Assembly: GCA_025458415.1 (NCBI GenBank)
Contig: JALOSN010000064.1
Location: 1-7,990, forward strand
DNA from: Hydrogenophaga sp.
GTDB lineage: Bacteria > Pseudomonadota > Gammaproteobacteria > Burkholderiales > Burkholderiaceae_C
Direction of reading: 5' to 3'
DNA length: 7,990 bases
Position numbers and translations under genes: made by a program. Positions 1 to 6,005 of the stretch are shown here, one piece after another (position 1 is the first letter of the stretch; the number at the start of each line of letters is the position of its first letter). The notes under the pieces are model-generated. The model was not told where the DNA came from and ran no database searches. It worked only from the letters and a program-made list of their open reading frames with translations.

Positions 1-98
1 GTGATGGCAGCCGTCAGGGTCGTCTTGCCGTGGTCCACGTGACCAATGGTGCCGACGTTGACGTGCGGCTTGGTCCGCTCGAATTTCTCTTTTGCCAT
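1..98 (-). CDS. tuf: Elongation factor Tu, N-terminal fragment (runs off the window)
   Basis: EF-Tu is the cytoplasmic GTPase that carries aminoacyl-tRNA to the ribosomal A site. Only the first 32 codons are inside the window. The translated start ([20 protein letters not shown]) and the complete P-loop GHVDHGKT at residues 19-26, which binds the GTP phosphates, identify it without ambiguity. The ATG at 96-98 is preceded by an AGAGG ribosome binding site (107-111 on the complement) with 8 bases of spacing. It lies 114 bases downstream of fusA, the usual last position of the str operon. Many proteobacteria carry two near-identical tuf genes; which copy this is cannot be told from position alone, although the str-linked copy is usually called tufA. 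Confidence 0.97.
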
Positions 99-142
99 TG
101 CAAATACCTCTTTGAAAAGAACAAGACCCGTGTGTGTTTAAC

Positions 143-199
143 GTCTCCGGCGCGAGCCCGCCACGGGCAGCGGCTCACCGCATCAGCGGCGCCGAAGAC
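143..199 (-). promoter_or_regulatory. Structured RNA element in the fusA-tuf spacer (three-way junction)
   Basis: Bases 143-153 and 189-199 are complementary over 11 pairs, with one G-U wobble when read as minus-strand RNA. This long stem closes over two smaller hairpins: 154-161 with 170-176 (7 pairs with one bulged base) and 179-181 with 186-188 (3 pairs, tetraloop). No T tract follows the stem, so it is not an ordinary intrinsic terminator. It sits 45 bases upstream of the tuf start codon. It could be a processing site or a regulatory leader for tuf; function is inferred from the pairing only. Confidence 0.45.
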
Positions 200-212
200 A
201 GTCCTGGTGAAA

Positions 213-2250
213 TTACTTGGCGCGAGCGGAAATGATGGCTTCCTGCACGTTGCGCGGGGCTTCCGCGTAGTGCTTGAACTCCATCGTGTAGGTCGCACGA
301 CCCTGCGACATGGAGCGCAGCGTGGTCGAGTAGCCGAACATCTCGGACAGGGGGACTTCGGCCTTGATGGCCTTGCCGCCACCGGCCATGTCTTCCATGC
401 CCTGCACCATGCCGCGTCGGCTGGACAGGTCACCCATGACGTTGCCGGCGTAGTCTTCCGGGGTTTCCACTTCCACGGCCATCATCGGCTCGAGGATGAC
501 GGGCTGGGCCTTCTTGCAGCCTTCCTTGAAGCCGAAGATGGCCGCCATCTTGAACGCCTGTTCGGACGAGTCGACGTCGTGGTACGAACCGAAATGCAGG
601 GTCACCTTGACGTCAACCACCGGGTAACCCGCCAGCACGCCGGTGTTCAGGGCTTCGATCACACCCTTCTCGACCGCCGGGATGTATTCGCGCGGCACCA
701 CACCGCCCTTGATGGCGTCGACGAACTCGAAGCCCTTGCCGGCTTCCTGCGGTTCGATCTTGAACACCACGTGACCGTACTGGCCCTTGCCACCGGACTG
801 GCGCACGAACTTGCCTTCGGAGTCTTCGACCGTGCCGCGGATGGTTTCGCGGTAGGCAACCTGCGGTTTGCCCACGTTGGCCTCCACGCCGAATTCGCGC
901 TTCATGCGGTCGACGATGATTTCCAGGTGCAGCTCGCCCATGCCGGCGATGATGGTCTGACCGGATTCCTCGTCGGTCTTGACGCGGAACGACGGGTCTT
1001 CCGAGGCCAGGCGCTGAAGGGCGATACCCATCTTTTCCTGGTCAGCCTTGGTCTTGGGCTCGACCGCCTGGGCGATCACGGGCTCGGGGAAGACCATGCG
1101 CTCCAGCGTGATGATGGCATCGGGATCGCACAGGGTTTCACCCGTGGTCACTTCCTTGAGGCCCACGCAGGCGGCGATGTCGCCGGCGCGGATTTCTTCC
1201 ACTTCCTGGCGGTTGTTGGCGTGCATCTGCACGATACGGCCGATGCGCTCCTTCTTGCCCTTGACCGGGTTGAACACGCTGTCGCCCTTCTTGAGCACAC
1301 CGGAGTACACGCGAACAAAGGTCAACTGTCCGACGTAGGGGTCGGTCATGAGCTTGAAAGCCAGCGCCGACAGCTTTTCGCCGTCGTCGGCCTTGCGGGT
1401 GGTTTCCTCTTCGTTCTCGTTGGTGCCGGCCACCGGCGGGATGTCCACTGGCGAAGGCAGGAAGTCGATCACCGCATCGAGCATGCGCTGCACACCCTTG
1501 TTCTTGAAGGCGGTGCCACACAGCATGGGCTGGATTTCCGTCGCGATGGTGCGCGTGCGGATGCCCAGCCTGATTTCTTCCTCGCTGAGGTCACCCTCCT
1601 CGAGGTACTTGTTCATCAGCTCTTCGGACGCTTCGGCCGCGGCCTCGACCATCGCCCTGGGACGCCTCGTCCCAGATGATGGCCTTCATCTTCATCAGGT
1701 CGACCACGCCCTGGAAGCTGTCTTCGGCACCGATGGGAATCACGATGGGCACCGGGTTGGCCTTCAGGCGCAGCTTCATCTGGTCGTAGACCTTGAAGAA
1801 ATTGGCGCCGGTGCGGTCCATCTTGTTCACGAAGGCCAGGCGCGGCACCTTGTACTTGTTGGCCTGGCGCCAGACCGTCTCGGACTGGGGCTGGACGCCA
1901 CCCACGGCGCAGTACACCATGCAGGCGCCGTCGAGCACGCGCATGGAGCGCTCCACCTCGATGGTGAAGTCCACGTGGCCGGGGGTGTCGATGATGTTGA
2001 AGCGGTGCTCGGGGTAGTTGAGCTCCATTCCCTTCCAGAAGCAGGTGGTGGCGGCGGAAGTGATGGTGATGCCGCGTTCCTGCTCCTGCTCCATCCAGTC
2101 CATGGTGGCAGCGCCGTCGTGCACTTCACCGATCTTGTGGTTCACGCCGGTGTAGAACAGGATGCGTTCGGTGGTGGTGGTCTTGCCAGCGTCGATGTGG
2201 GCCGAGATACCGATGTTGCGGTAGCGCTCAAGTGGCGTGGTACGTGCCAT
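213..2250 (-). pseudogene. fusA: Elongation factor G, frame broken by an internal deletion at base 1653
   Basis: EF-G is the GTPase that drives ribosomal translocation and, with RRF, ribosome recycling. The start is the ATG at 2248-2250, placed by a GGAGA ribosome binding site (2257-2261) six bases upstream; an in-frame ATG at 2277 lacks such support. Residues 1-199 (2250-1654) carry the P-loop AHIDAGKT (17-24), the switch I sequence RGITIT, DTPGH and NKMD. At 1653 the frame shifts: the first frame adds 20 unrelated residues and stops at 1591, while the rest of EF-G continues in another frame from the ATG at 1652 to the stop at 213, including the G5 region (AFKNKGV) and domains II-V. Compared with E. 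coli EF-G as recalled, about 22 residues after SQG are absent. The remaining 2038 bases plus an inferred 65 would encode exactly 700 residues, a normal length. The sequence on both sides is intact and conserved, which suggests either a very recent lesion or an assembly error. Confidence 0.9.
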
Positions 2251-2277
2251 GAAAATTCTCCGGTTTTGATGCGTCAA

Positions 2278-2307
2278 AGCCCGCTGCCCTCATGGGGCTG
2301 GCGGGCT
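2278..2307 (-). promoter_or_regulatory. Stem-loop in the rpsG-fusA spacer
   Basis: Bases 2278-2284 pair perfectly with 2301-2307 (7 pairs, AGCCCGC with GCGGGCT), and the stem can continue inside with 2286-2289 against 2295-2298 around a small loop after a short mismatch. It lies between the rpsG stop and the fusA ribosome binding site, ending about 16 bases upstream of that site. No T tract follows, so read-through into fusA is expected. It may tune fusA translation or protect a processed mRNA end; that role is inference. Confidence 0.45.
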
Positions 2308-2348
2308 GGCTTCAGCTGTGGTTGCGGGCGCTCTGGGCCCCGCAGACA

Positions 2349-2819
2349 TCAGAAGCGGAAGTGGCTGAAGGCCTTGTTGGCCTCGGCCATGCGGTGCACC
2401 TCGTCACGGCGCTTCATCGCGCCGCCACGGCCTTCGTTCGCTTCGAGCAGCTCGTTGGCCAGGCGCAAGGCCATGGACTTTTCGCTGCGCTTGCGGGCCG
2501 CTTCCTTGATCCAGCGCATCGACAGCGCCAGACGGCGGACCGGCCGCACTTCGACCGGCACCTGGTAGTTGGCGCCACCCACACGGCGGGACTTGACCTC
2601 GACCATGGGCTTGACGTTGTTGATGGCGATGGTGAAGAGCTCCAGGGGATCCTTCCCGGTCTTCTTCTCCATGGTCTCGAGGGCACCGTAGATGATGCGC
2701 TCGGCGACGGCTTTCTTGCCGCCTTCCATGATCACGTTCATGAACTTGGAAAGCTCGACATTGCCGAACTTGGGATCCGGCAGGATTTCACGTTTAGGGA
2801 CTTCGCGACGACGTGGCAT
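2349..2819 (-). CDS. rpsG: 30S ribosomal protein S7
   Basis: S7 is a primary assembly protein of the 30S subunit head; it binds the 3' domain of 16S rRNA and lies near the E site and the exit path of mRNA. The 156-residue product has the usual bacterial length and the hallmark beginning MPRRREVPKREILPDPKFGN, followed by the conserved KFMNVIMEGGKKAVAERI segment. The ATG at 2817-2819 follows a strong GAGGTG ribosome binding site. It is the second gene of the str operon, 152 bases after rpsL and 98 bases before fusA. In E. coli S7 represses its own operon by binding the rpsL-rpsG spacer; the structured spacer here makes a comparable control plausible but not shown. Confidence 0.98.
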   Translation of the reverse strand: MPRRREVPKREILPDPKFGNVELSKFMNVIMEGGKKAVAERIIYGALETMEKKTGKDPLELFTIAINNVKPMVEVKSRRVGGANYQVPVEVRPVRRLALSMRWIKEAARKRSEKSMALRLANELLEANEGRGGAMKRRDEVHRMAEANKAFSHFRF

Positions 2820-2845
2820 GTTTCACCTCTTGCTTCAGTTGATGA

Positions 2846-2919
2846 CCGGAACGTCCTGTTTTCCGGACACCCCGCAGATCCATCTGGAATCTGCACTTAC
2901 TCGATCCTTGTTCAGGATC
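2846..2919 (-). promoter_or_regulatory. Three consecutive stem-loops in the rpsL-rpsG spacer, candidate S7 control site
   Basis: Three perfect 6-pair stems follow one another: 2903-2908 with 2914-2919 (5-base loop), 2874-2879 with 2889-2894 (9-base loop) and 2846-2851 with 2861-2866 (9-base loop). The last has a competing pairing, GTCC at 2853-2856 with GGAC at 2865-2868, so alternative folds are possible just upstream of the rpsG ribosome binding site. In E. coli ribosomal protein S7 binds this intercistronic region and represses translation. Here the position matches, but I cannot show that the fold resembles the S7-binding part of 16S rRNA. Confidence 0.45.
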
Positions 2920-2971
2920 ACTACGCCGGTCCGGCTCGTCAAAACCGGGCGGCACCGAAATAGAAAGCCGA

Positions 2972-3349
2972 TCAGGCCTTCTTGGGGCGCTTGGCACCGT
3001 ACTTGGAGCGCGCCTGCTTGCGGTCTTTCACGCCTTGCAGGTCCAGCGAGCCGCGGACGATGTGGTAACGCACACCGGGCAGATCCTTGACACGACCGCC
3101 ACGGACCAGCACGACGCTGTGTTCCTGGAGGTTGTGGCCTTCACCGCCGATGTAGGAGATCACCTCAAAACCGTTGGTCAGGCGCACCTTGGCGACCTTG
3201 CGCAGAGCGGAGTTGGGCTTCTTGGGGGTCGTGGTGTACACACGGGTGCACACACCGCGACGCTGCGGGCTGTTTTCCATGGCCGGGCTCTTGGATTTGG
3301 TCTTTTCGACCTCCCGGCCGTGGCGCACGAGCTGGTTGATGGTTGGCAT
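2972..3349 (-). CDS. rpsL: 30S ribosomal protein S12
   Basis: S12 lies at the decoding centre of the small subunit, where it monitors codon-anticodon pairing. The 125-residue product has the standard length of the shorter S12 form. It contains the TTPKKPNSALRKV segment, whose lysines are the classic streptomycin-resistance positions and are wild type here, and GGRVKDLPGVRYH, which holds the second resistance lysine and the aspartate that RimO methylthiolates in E. coli. The ATG at 3347-3349 follows an AGGGA ribosome binding site nine bases away. It is the first gene of the str operon, with a candidate promoter about 70 bases upstream. No resistance substitution is visible at these positions. 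Confidence 0.98.
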   Translation of the reverse strand: MPTINQLVRHGREVEKTKSKSPAMENSPQRRGVCTRVYTTTPKKPNSALRKVAKVRLTNGFEVISYIGGEGHNLQEHSVVLVRGGRVKDLPGVRYHIVRGSLDLQGVKDRKQARSKYGAKRPKKA

Positions 3350-3379
3350 TGATAAACGTCCCTAAACGTTTGAAACGGG

Positions 3380-3411
3380 AAAAGAAAGCCCTTCGGAAAA
3401 TTCCGAAAAGC
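3380..3411 (-). promoter_or_regulatory. Stem-loop at the predicted 5' end of the str-operon mRNA, attenuator-like
   Basis: Read as minus-strand RNA, bases 3411-3402 pair with 3397-3388 over 10 positions, two of them G-U wobbles, around a 4-base loop. The pairing is better on the minus strand than on the plus strand, where the wobbles become C-A mismatches. A T-rich run (TTTCTTTT, 3387-3380) follows directly, giving the look of an intrinsic terminator or attenuator upstream of rpsL. The predicted transcription start falls at the first base of the stem, so it could equally be a 5' stabilising hairpin. Confidence 0.45.
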
Positions 3412-3416
3412 CCTCT

Positions 3417-3445
3417 ACTGTAGCACGGACACCGATATCCGCCAA
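3417..3445 (-). promoter_or_regulatory. Candidate sigma70-type promoter of the str operon
   Basis: On the minus strand TTGGCG (3445-3440, four of six matches to the -35 consensus) is followed after exactly 17 bases by TACAGT (3422-3417, four of six matches to the -10 consensus). The predicted start is near 3410-3411, giving a leader of about 60 bases before rpsL. It lies between the repeat array and the operon, where a promoter must be if dacA transcription ends before it. Prediction by eye only. Confidence 0.45.
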
Positions 3446-3450
3446 ATGGA

Positions 3451-3739
3451 GACCCGCGTCAGCGGCGAAGCGTGGGGGCCATGGTTTCAGGCGCCGGGCC
3501 GCCCCAAGCCTGAAACTGCCCCCCTGGGGGGGCAGCGACCCGCGTCAGCGGCGGAGCGTGGGGGCCATGGTTTCAGGCGCCGTGCCATCCCAAGCCTGAA
3601 ACAGGCCCCTTGGGGGGCAGCCACCCGCGTCAGCGGCGGAGCGTGGGGGCCACCCGACCGCAGCGACGGGCCGCCCCGAGCAAGGTCAGCCCCCCTGGGG
3701 GGCAGCGACCCGCGTCAGCGGCGGAGCGTGGGGGCCATG
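3451..3739. repeat. Tandem array of four GC-rich intergenic repeat units, period 85-86 bases
   Basis: A core of about 31-34 bases, beginning ACCCGCGTCAGCGGCG and ending GCGTGGGGGCCA, occurs four times, at 3451-3484, 3537-3570, 3622-3652 and 3707-3739. The starts are 86, 85 and 85 bases apart. The cores are nearly identical; the first has GAAGC where the others have GGAGC. The linkers between cores are about 52 bases and carry inverted repeats, including GTTTCAGGC with GCCTGAAAC in the first two (3484-3492 with 3508-3516; 3570-3578 with 3594-3602), and each linker ends with a C-tract/G-tract palindrome such as GCCCCCCTGGGGGGC at 3689-3703. The array fills the gap between the dacA stop and the rpsL promoter. 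Similar elements occur between genes in Comamonadaceae as far as I recall. No coding potential is evident. Confidence 0.85.
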
Positions 3740-3741
3740 TC

Positions 3742-4917
3742 CTACCGGATCCACAACCGGATCGCATCCCAGGCGCGGCCGAAAACGCCGCTCTCCTCAA
3801 CCGTCTCCAGCACGGTCAGGGGCATGTCGACCACCGGGGTGCCATTGGCCAGGCGCACCTTCAGGGTCCCCAGGCTCTGGCCGCGCTGCAGCGGGGCCAC
3901 CAGAGGCTCGGGCCGCAGCACCTCGGTCTGCAGGCGGGCGCCTTCACCGGCCGGAACGGTCACCACCACGCCCTGGGCCAGCCCCAGCCCGACCTCGGAG
4001 GCCTTGCCCTTCCAGACCTTGGGCGTGGCCAGCGGCTGACCCGGAGCAGCCAGGCGCACCGCCTCGAAAGCGGTATAGCCCCAGTTGAGCAGTTTCTGGC
4101 TCTCGGCGGCGCGGGCATTCTCGCTGGCGGCGCCCAGCACCACGCTGAGCAGGCGACGCTGACCGACCCCAGGCGCTTCGCGACGGGCGGTCGTCACCAT
4201 GCAATAACCCGCCGCGCTGGTGTACCCGGTCTTCAGGCCATCCACCGTCGGATCGCGGAACAGCAGCAGGTTGCGGTTGCTGTCGTTGGCCGCCGGTGTG
4301 CCTGGGTAGCGGTAACGTTGAATGGCGTAGTAGGGGACGTACTCCGGGAAATCCTGCATCAGCCGCGCCGCCAGGATCGCCAGGTCCTGAGCGGTGGTGG
4401 TATGACCGGGCTCCGTCAGTCCCTCGGGATTGCGGAAGCGGCTGCCCGACATGCCCAGCGCCCTGGCCTGGGTGTTCATCATGTCGACAAAGCGCTCGAC
4501 GGTGCCACCCACACCCTCGGCCAGGGCAATGGTGGCGTCGTTGCCGGACTGCACGATCATGCCCTTGATCAGGTCTTCGACCGGCACTTGCATGCGCGGG
4601 TCGATGAACATGCGCGAGCCGGGCATCTTCCAGGCGCGTTCGCTCACCGGGAGGGTCTGCTCCAGCGTCAGGCGCTTGGCGCGCAGCGCGTCGAAGACCA
4701 GGTAGGCGGTCATGAGCTTGGTCAGCGAGGCGGGTTCGACCGGCTGGTTGGCATCCTTGGCCGCCAGCACCTGACCGGATGTCACGTCCATGAGCAGGTA
4801 GGCACGGGCGGCCACTTCGGGTGGCTGGACCATCTGCGCCCCGGCCGGCGCGGCGATCAGGATCAGCAGGGCCAGGGCAAGGGCAAGGGAACGGGAAAGG
4901 AAGGCGGGACGCAGCAA
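3742..4917 (-). CDS. dacA: D-alanyl-D-alanine carboxypeptidase, PBP5/6 type (peptidase S11)
   Basis: This penicillin-binding protein removes the terminal D-alanine from peptidoglycan pentapeptides in the periplasm and so controls cross-linking. Numbered from the start chosen here (391 residues), a signal peptide covers residues 1-27, with Arg3/Arg9, a Leu/Ala-rich core and an AGA-Q cleavage site. The three active-site motifs of the family are present: SLTK (64-67, nucleophile Ser64), SGN (124-126) and KTG (229-231). The last 130 or so residues fit the PBP5 C-terminal beta domain, and the end (VFGRAWDAIRLWIR) is the expected amphipathic membrane-anchoring helix. No ATG start exists; I chose TTG at 4917 because GAGGA lies six bases upstream, and the TTG at 4938 would add seven residues in front of the signal peptide and use the A/T homopolymer. 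The stop abuts the repeat array, and it follows the hydrolase gene by about 46 bases. Confidence 0.93.
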   Translation of the reverse strand: MLRPAFLSRSLALALALLILIAAPAGAQMVQPPEVAARAYLLMDVTSGQVLAAKDANQPVEPASLTKLMTAYLVFDALRAKRLTLEQTLPVSERAWKMPGSRMFIDPRMQVPVEDLIKGMIVQSGNDATIALAEGVGGTVERFVDMMNTQARALGMSGSRFRNPEGLTEPGHTTTAQDLAILAARLMQDFPEYVPYYAIQRYRYPGTPAANDSNRNLLLFRDPTVDGLKTGYTSAAGYCMVTTARREAPGVGQRRLLSVVLGAASENARAAESQKLLNWGYTAFEAVRLAAPGQPLATPKVWKGKASEVGLGLAQGVVVTVPAGEGARLQTEVLRPEPLVAPLQRGQSLGTLKVRLANGTPVVDMPLTVLETVEESGVFGRAWDAIRLWIR

Positions 4918-4923
4918 GACAGA

Positions 4924-4928
4924 TCCTC
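4924..4928 (-). promoter_or_regulatory. Ribosome binding site that decides the dacA start
   Basis: GAGGA on the minus strand lies six bases before the TTG at 4915-4917. It lies inside the longer frame starting at the TTG at 4938, which has only a run of nine T residues and no purine-rich site upstream. This favours 4917 as the translation start. Confidence 0.6.
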
Positions 4929-4963
4929 GGGATGGCAAAAAAAAACGTCGACAGGAGCCGGAC

Positions 4964-5587
4964 TCAGGGAGCCAGGTGCCGCAGGGCCAGGTCCTTGAGC
5001 AGGGGGAGCTGGCCGTGGAAGAAATGGCCTCCGCCGGGCACGACCAGGACCGGCAGCGACTGGGGGCGGGCCCAGTCCATCACCGACGACAAGGGGACGG
5101 TATCGTCCGACTCGCCATGAATGACCAGGGTGCGCGGATGGAGTTCCGCCGGAACGGTTTCGACCTGAAACCGGCTGGCCGCGGTACCGACCAGCAGCAC
5201 GCGATCGATGGGCCGCGGCCCGTGCAAACGGACAACGGCATGGGTGGTGACGAAGGCACCGAACGAGAACCCAGCCAGCGCCAGGGCCCCCTCAGGTGCC
5301 TGGGCCGCCACGACGGCCAGCAGGTCTTCGAGCTCACCCCGCCCCTCGTCAAACTGGCCACCGCTGCGGCCCACGCCGCGGAAATTGAACCGGACGGCGG
5401 TCCAGCCCGCCTGGACGGCTGCGCGGGCGAGCGTCTGCACCACCTTGTTGCTCAACGTGCCGCCGAACAGGGGATGCGGATGGGCAATGACGGCATGGCC
5501 ACGGGAAGGCACCGGCGGACGGTCAATGGCCAGTTCGATCGGGCCGGCCGGGCCGGCCTGCGTCAGGTGTTCGGTCTGGGCGTTCAT
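4964..5587 (-). CDS. Small alpha/beta-fold hydrolase (COG2945-like)
   Basis: The 207-residue product is a cytoplasmic single-domain alpha/beta hydrolase without signal peptide or membrane segment. It has the oxyanion-side HPHPLFGGT segment (36-44), the NFRGVGRSGG turn (68-77), the nucleophile elbow GFSFG (Ser108), an aspartate in HGESDDTVP (probably Asp162) and a histidine in PGGGHFFHG (probably His188), so the catalytic triad is complete. The length and the HPHP...NFRGVG signature fit the poorly characterised COG2945 group; the substrate is unknown. The ATG at 5585-5587 has no clear Shine-Dalgarno sequence. It lies 42 bases after the ferredoxin gene and before dacA on the same strand, so co-transcription is likely, but this does not define a function. 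Confidence 0.9.
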   Translation of the reverse strand: MNAQTEHLTQAGPAGPIELAIDRPPVPSRGHAVIAHPHPLFGGTLSNKVVQTLARAAVQAGWTAVRFNFRGVGRSGGQFDEGRGELEDLLAVVAAQAPEGALALAGFSFGAFVTTHAVVRLHGPRPIDRVLLVGTAASRFQVETVPAELHPRTLVIHGESDDTVPLSSVMDWARPQSLPVLVVPGGGHFFHGQLPLLKDLALRHLAP

Positions 5588-5629
5588 GGATACCAGGGAG
5601 TTCGGCGCGCCGCGCCGGCATGGGTCGGC

Positions 5630-5968
5630 TCAGCGCCCGACGTCCGGGGGCGTGAGCAGGCGCTCGACCACCTGGCCATCACGCAGGTGCGACTGGACGA
5701 TTTCGTCAATGTCGCTCTGGTCGACGTAGCTGTACCAGACCGCCTCGGGGTAGACCACGGCGATCGGGCCGCCTGCACAGCGGTCCAGGCACCCCGCCTT
5801 GTTGACACGGACCTTGCCCGGCCCCAGCAGGCCGAGGGCCTTGGCCTGGGACTTGCAACGATCAAAGGCCGCCTGTGCCTGAAGCCGCGCGCAGCAGGCT
5901 TCGCCGCCCGCGCGTTCGTTCAGGCAGAAAAAGATGTGACGCTCGTAATAGGAGGGACGCTCGGACAT
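5630..5968 (-). CDS. Thioredoxin-like [2Fe-2S] ferredoxin domain protein
   Basis: The 112-residue protein has the cysteine pattern of thioredoxin-like [2Fe-2S] ferredoxins, the fold shared with Aquifex Fd4 and the NuoE subunit. Cys15 is in HIFFCLNERAGGEACC, followed by Cys25/Cys26 and then the pair Cys60-x3-Cys64 in KAGCLDRCAGG. Four of these would bind one cluster; which of Cys25 and Cys26 is the ligand cannot be read directly. Cys38 is an extra cysteine. No signal peptide is seen, so it is probably cytoplasmic and transfers electrons to an unknown partner. The ATG at 5966-5968 has no evident ribosome binding site and no better start is available. It sits 37 bases downstream of the VanZ-family gene. 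Confidence 0.92.
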   Translation of the reverse strand: MSERPSYYERHIFFCLNERAGGEACCARLQAQAAFDRCKSQAKALGLLGPGKVRVNKAGCLDRCAGGPIAVVYPEAVWYSYVDQSDIDEIVQSHLRDGQVVERLLTPPDVGR

Positions 5969-6005
5969 GGGGGAATTCTAGGGCCAGACCGGTCGACGCC
6001 CCGTC

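Noticed and set aside
213..1652. EF-G encoded as two separate split proteins
   Set aside because: The break falls within the G domain with loss of about 22 residues, and the second frame has no convincing ribosome binding site; a natural split would be expected at a domain border without loss.
30..1679. Long plus-strand open frame of 549 codons, His- and Gly-rich
   Set aside because: It is the antisense shadow of fusA; GC-rich codon bias on the minus strand leaves the opposite frame open. No family resemblance and low-complexity composition.
1591..1680. Programmed frameshift or ribosome bypass in fusA
   Set aside because: No slippery heptamer is seen at the break and, more decisively, coding residues are absent; recoding cannot restore missing sequence. 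EF-G is not known to use recoding.
3451..3739. CRISPR array
   Set aside because: Repeats are regular, but the 52-base linkers resemble each other and contain palindromes, the period is too long, and no cas genes are present.
3610..4998. Long plus-strand open frame across the repeats and antisense to dacA
   Set aside because: The opposite strand holds a complete DacA with signal peptide and all three active-site motifs; the plus frame starts inside the repeat array and reads as arginine/glycine/glutamine-rich shadow sequence.
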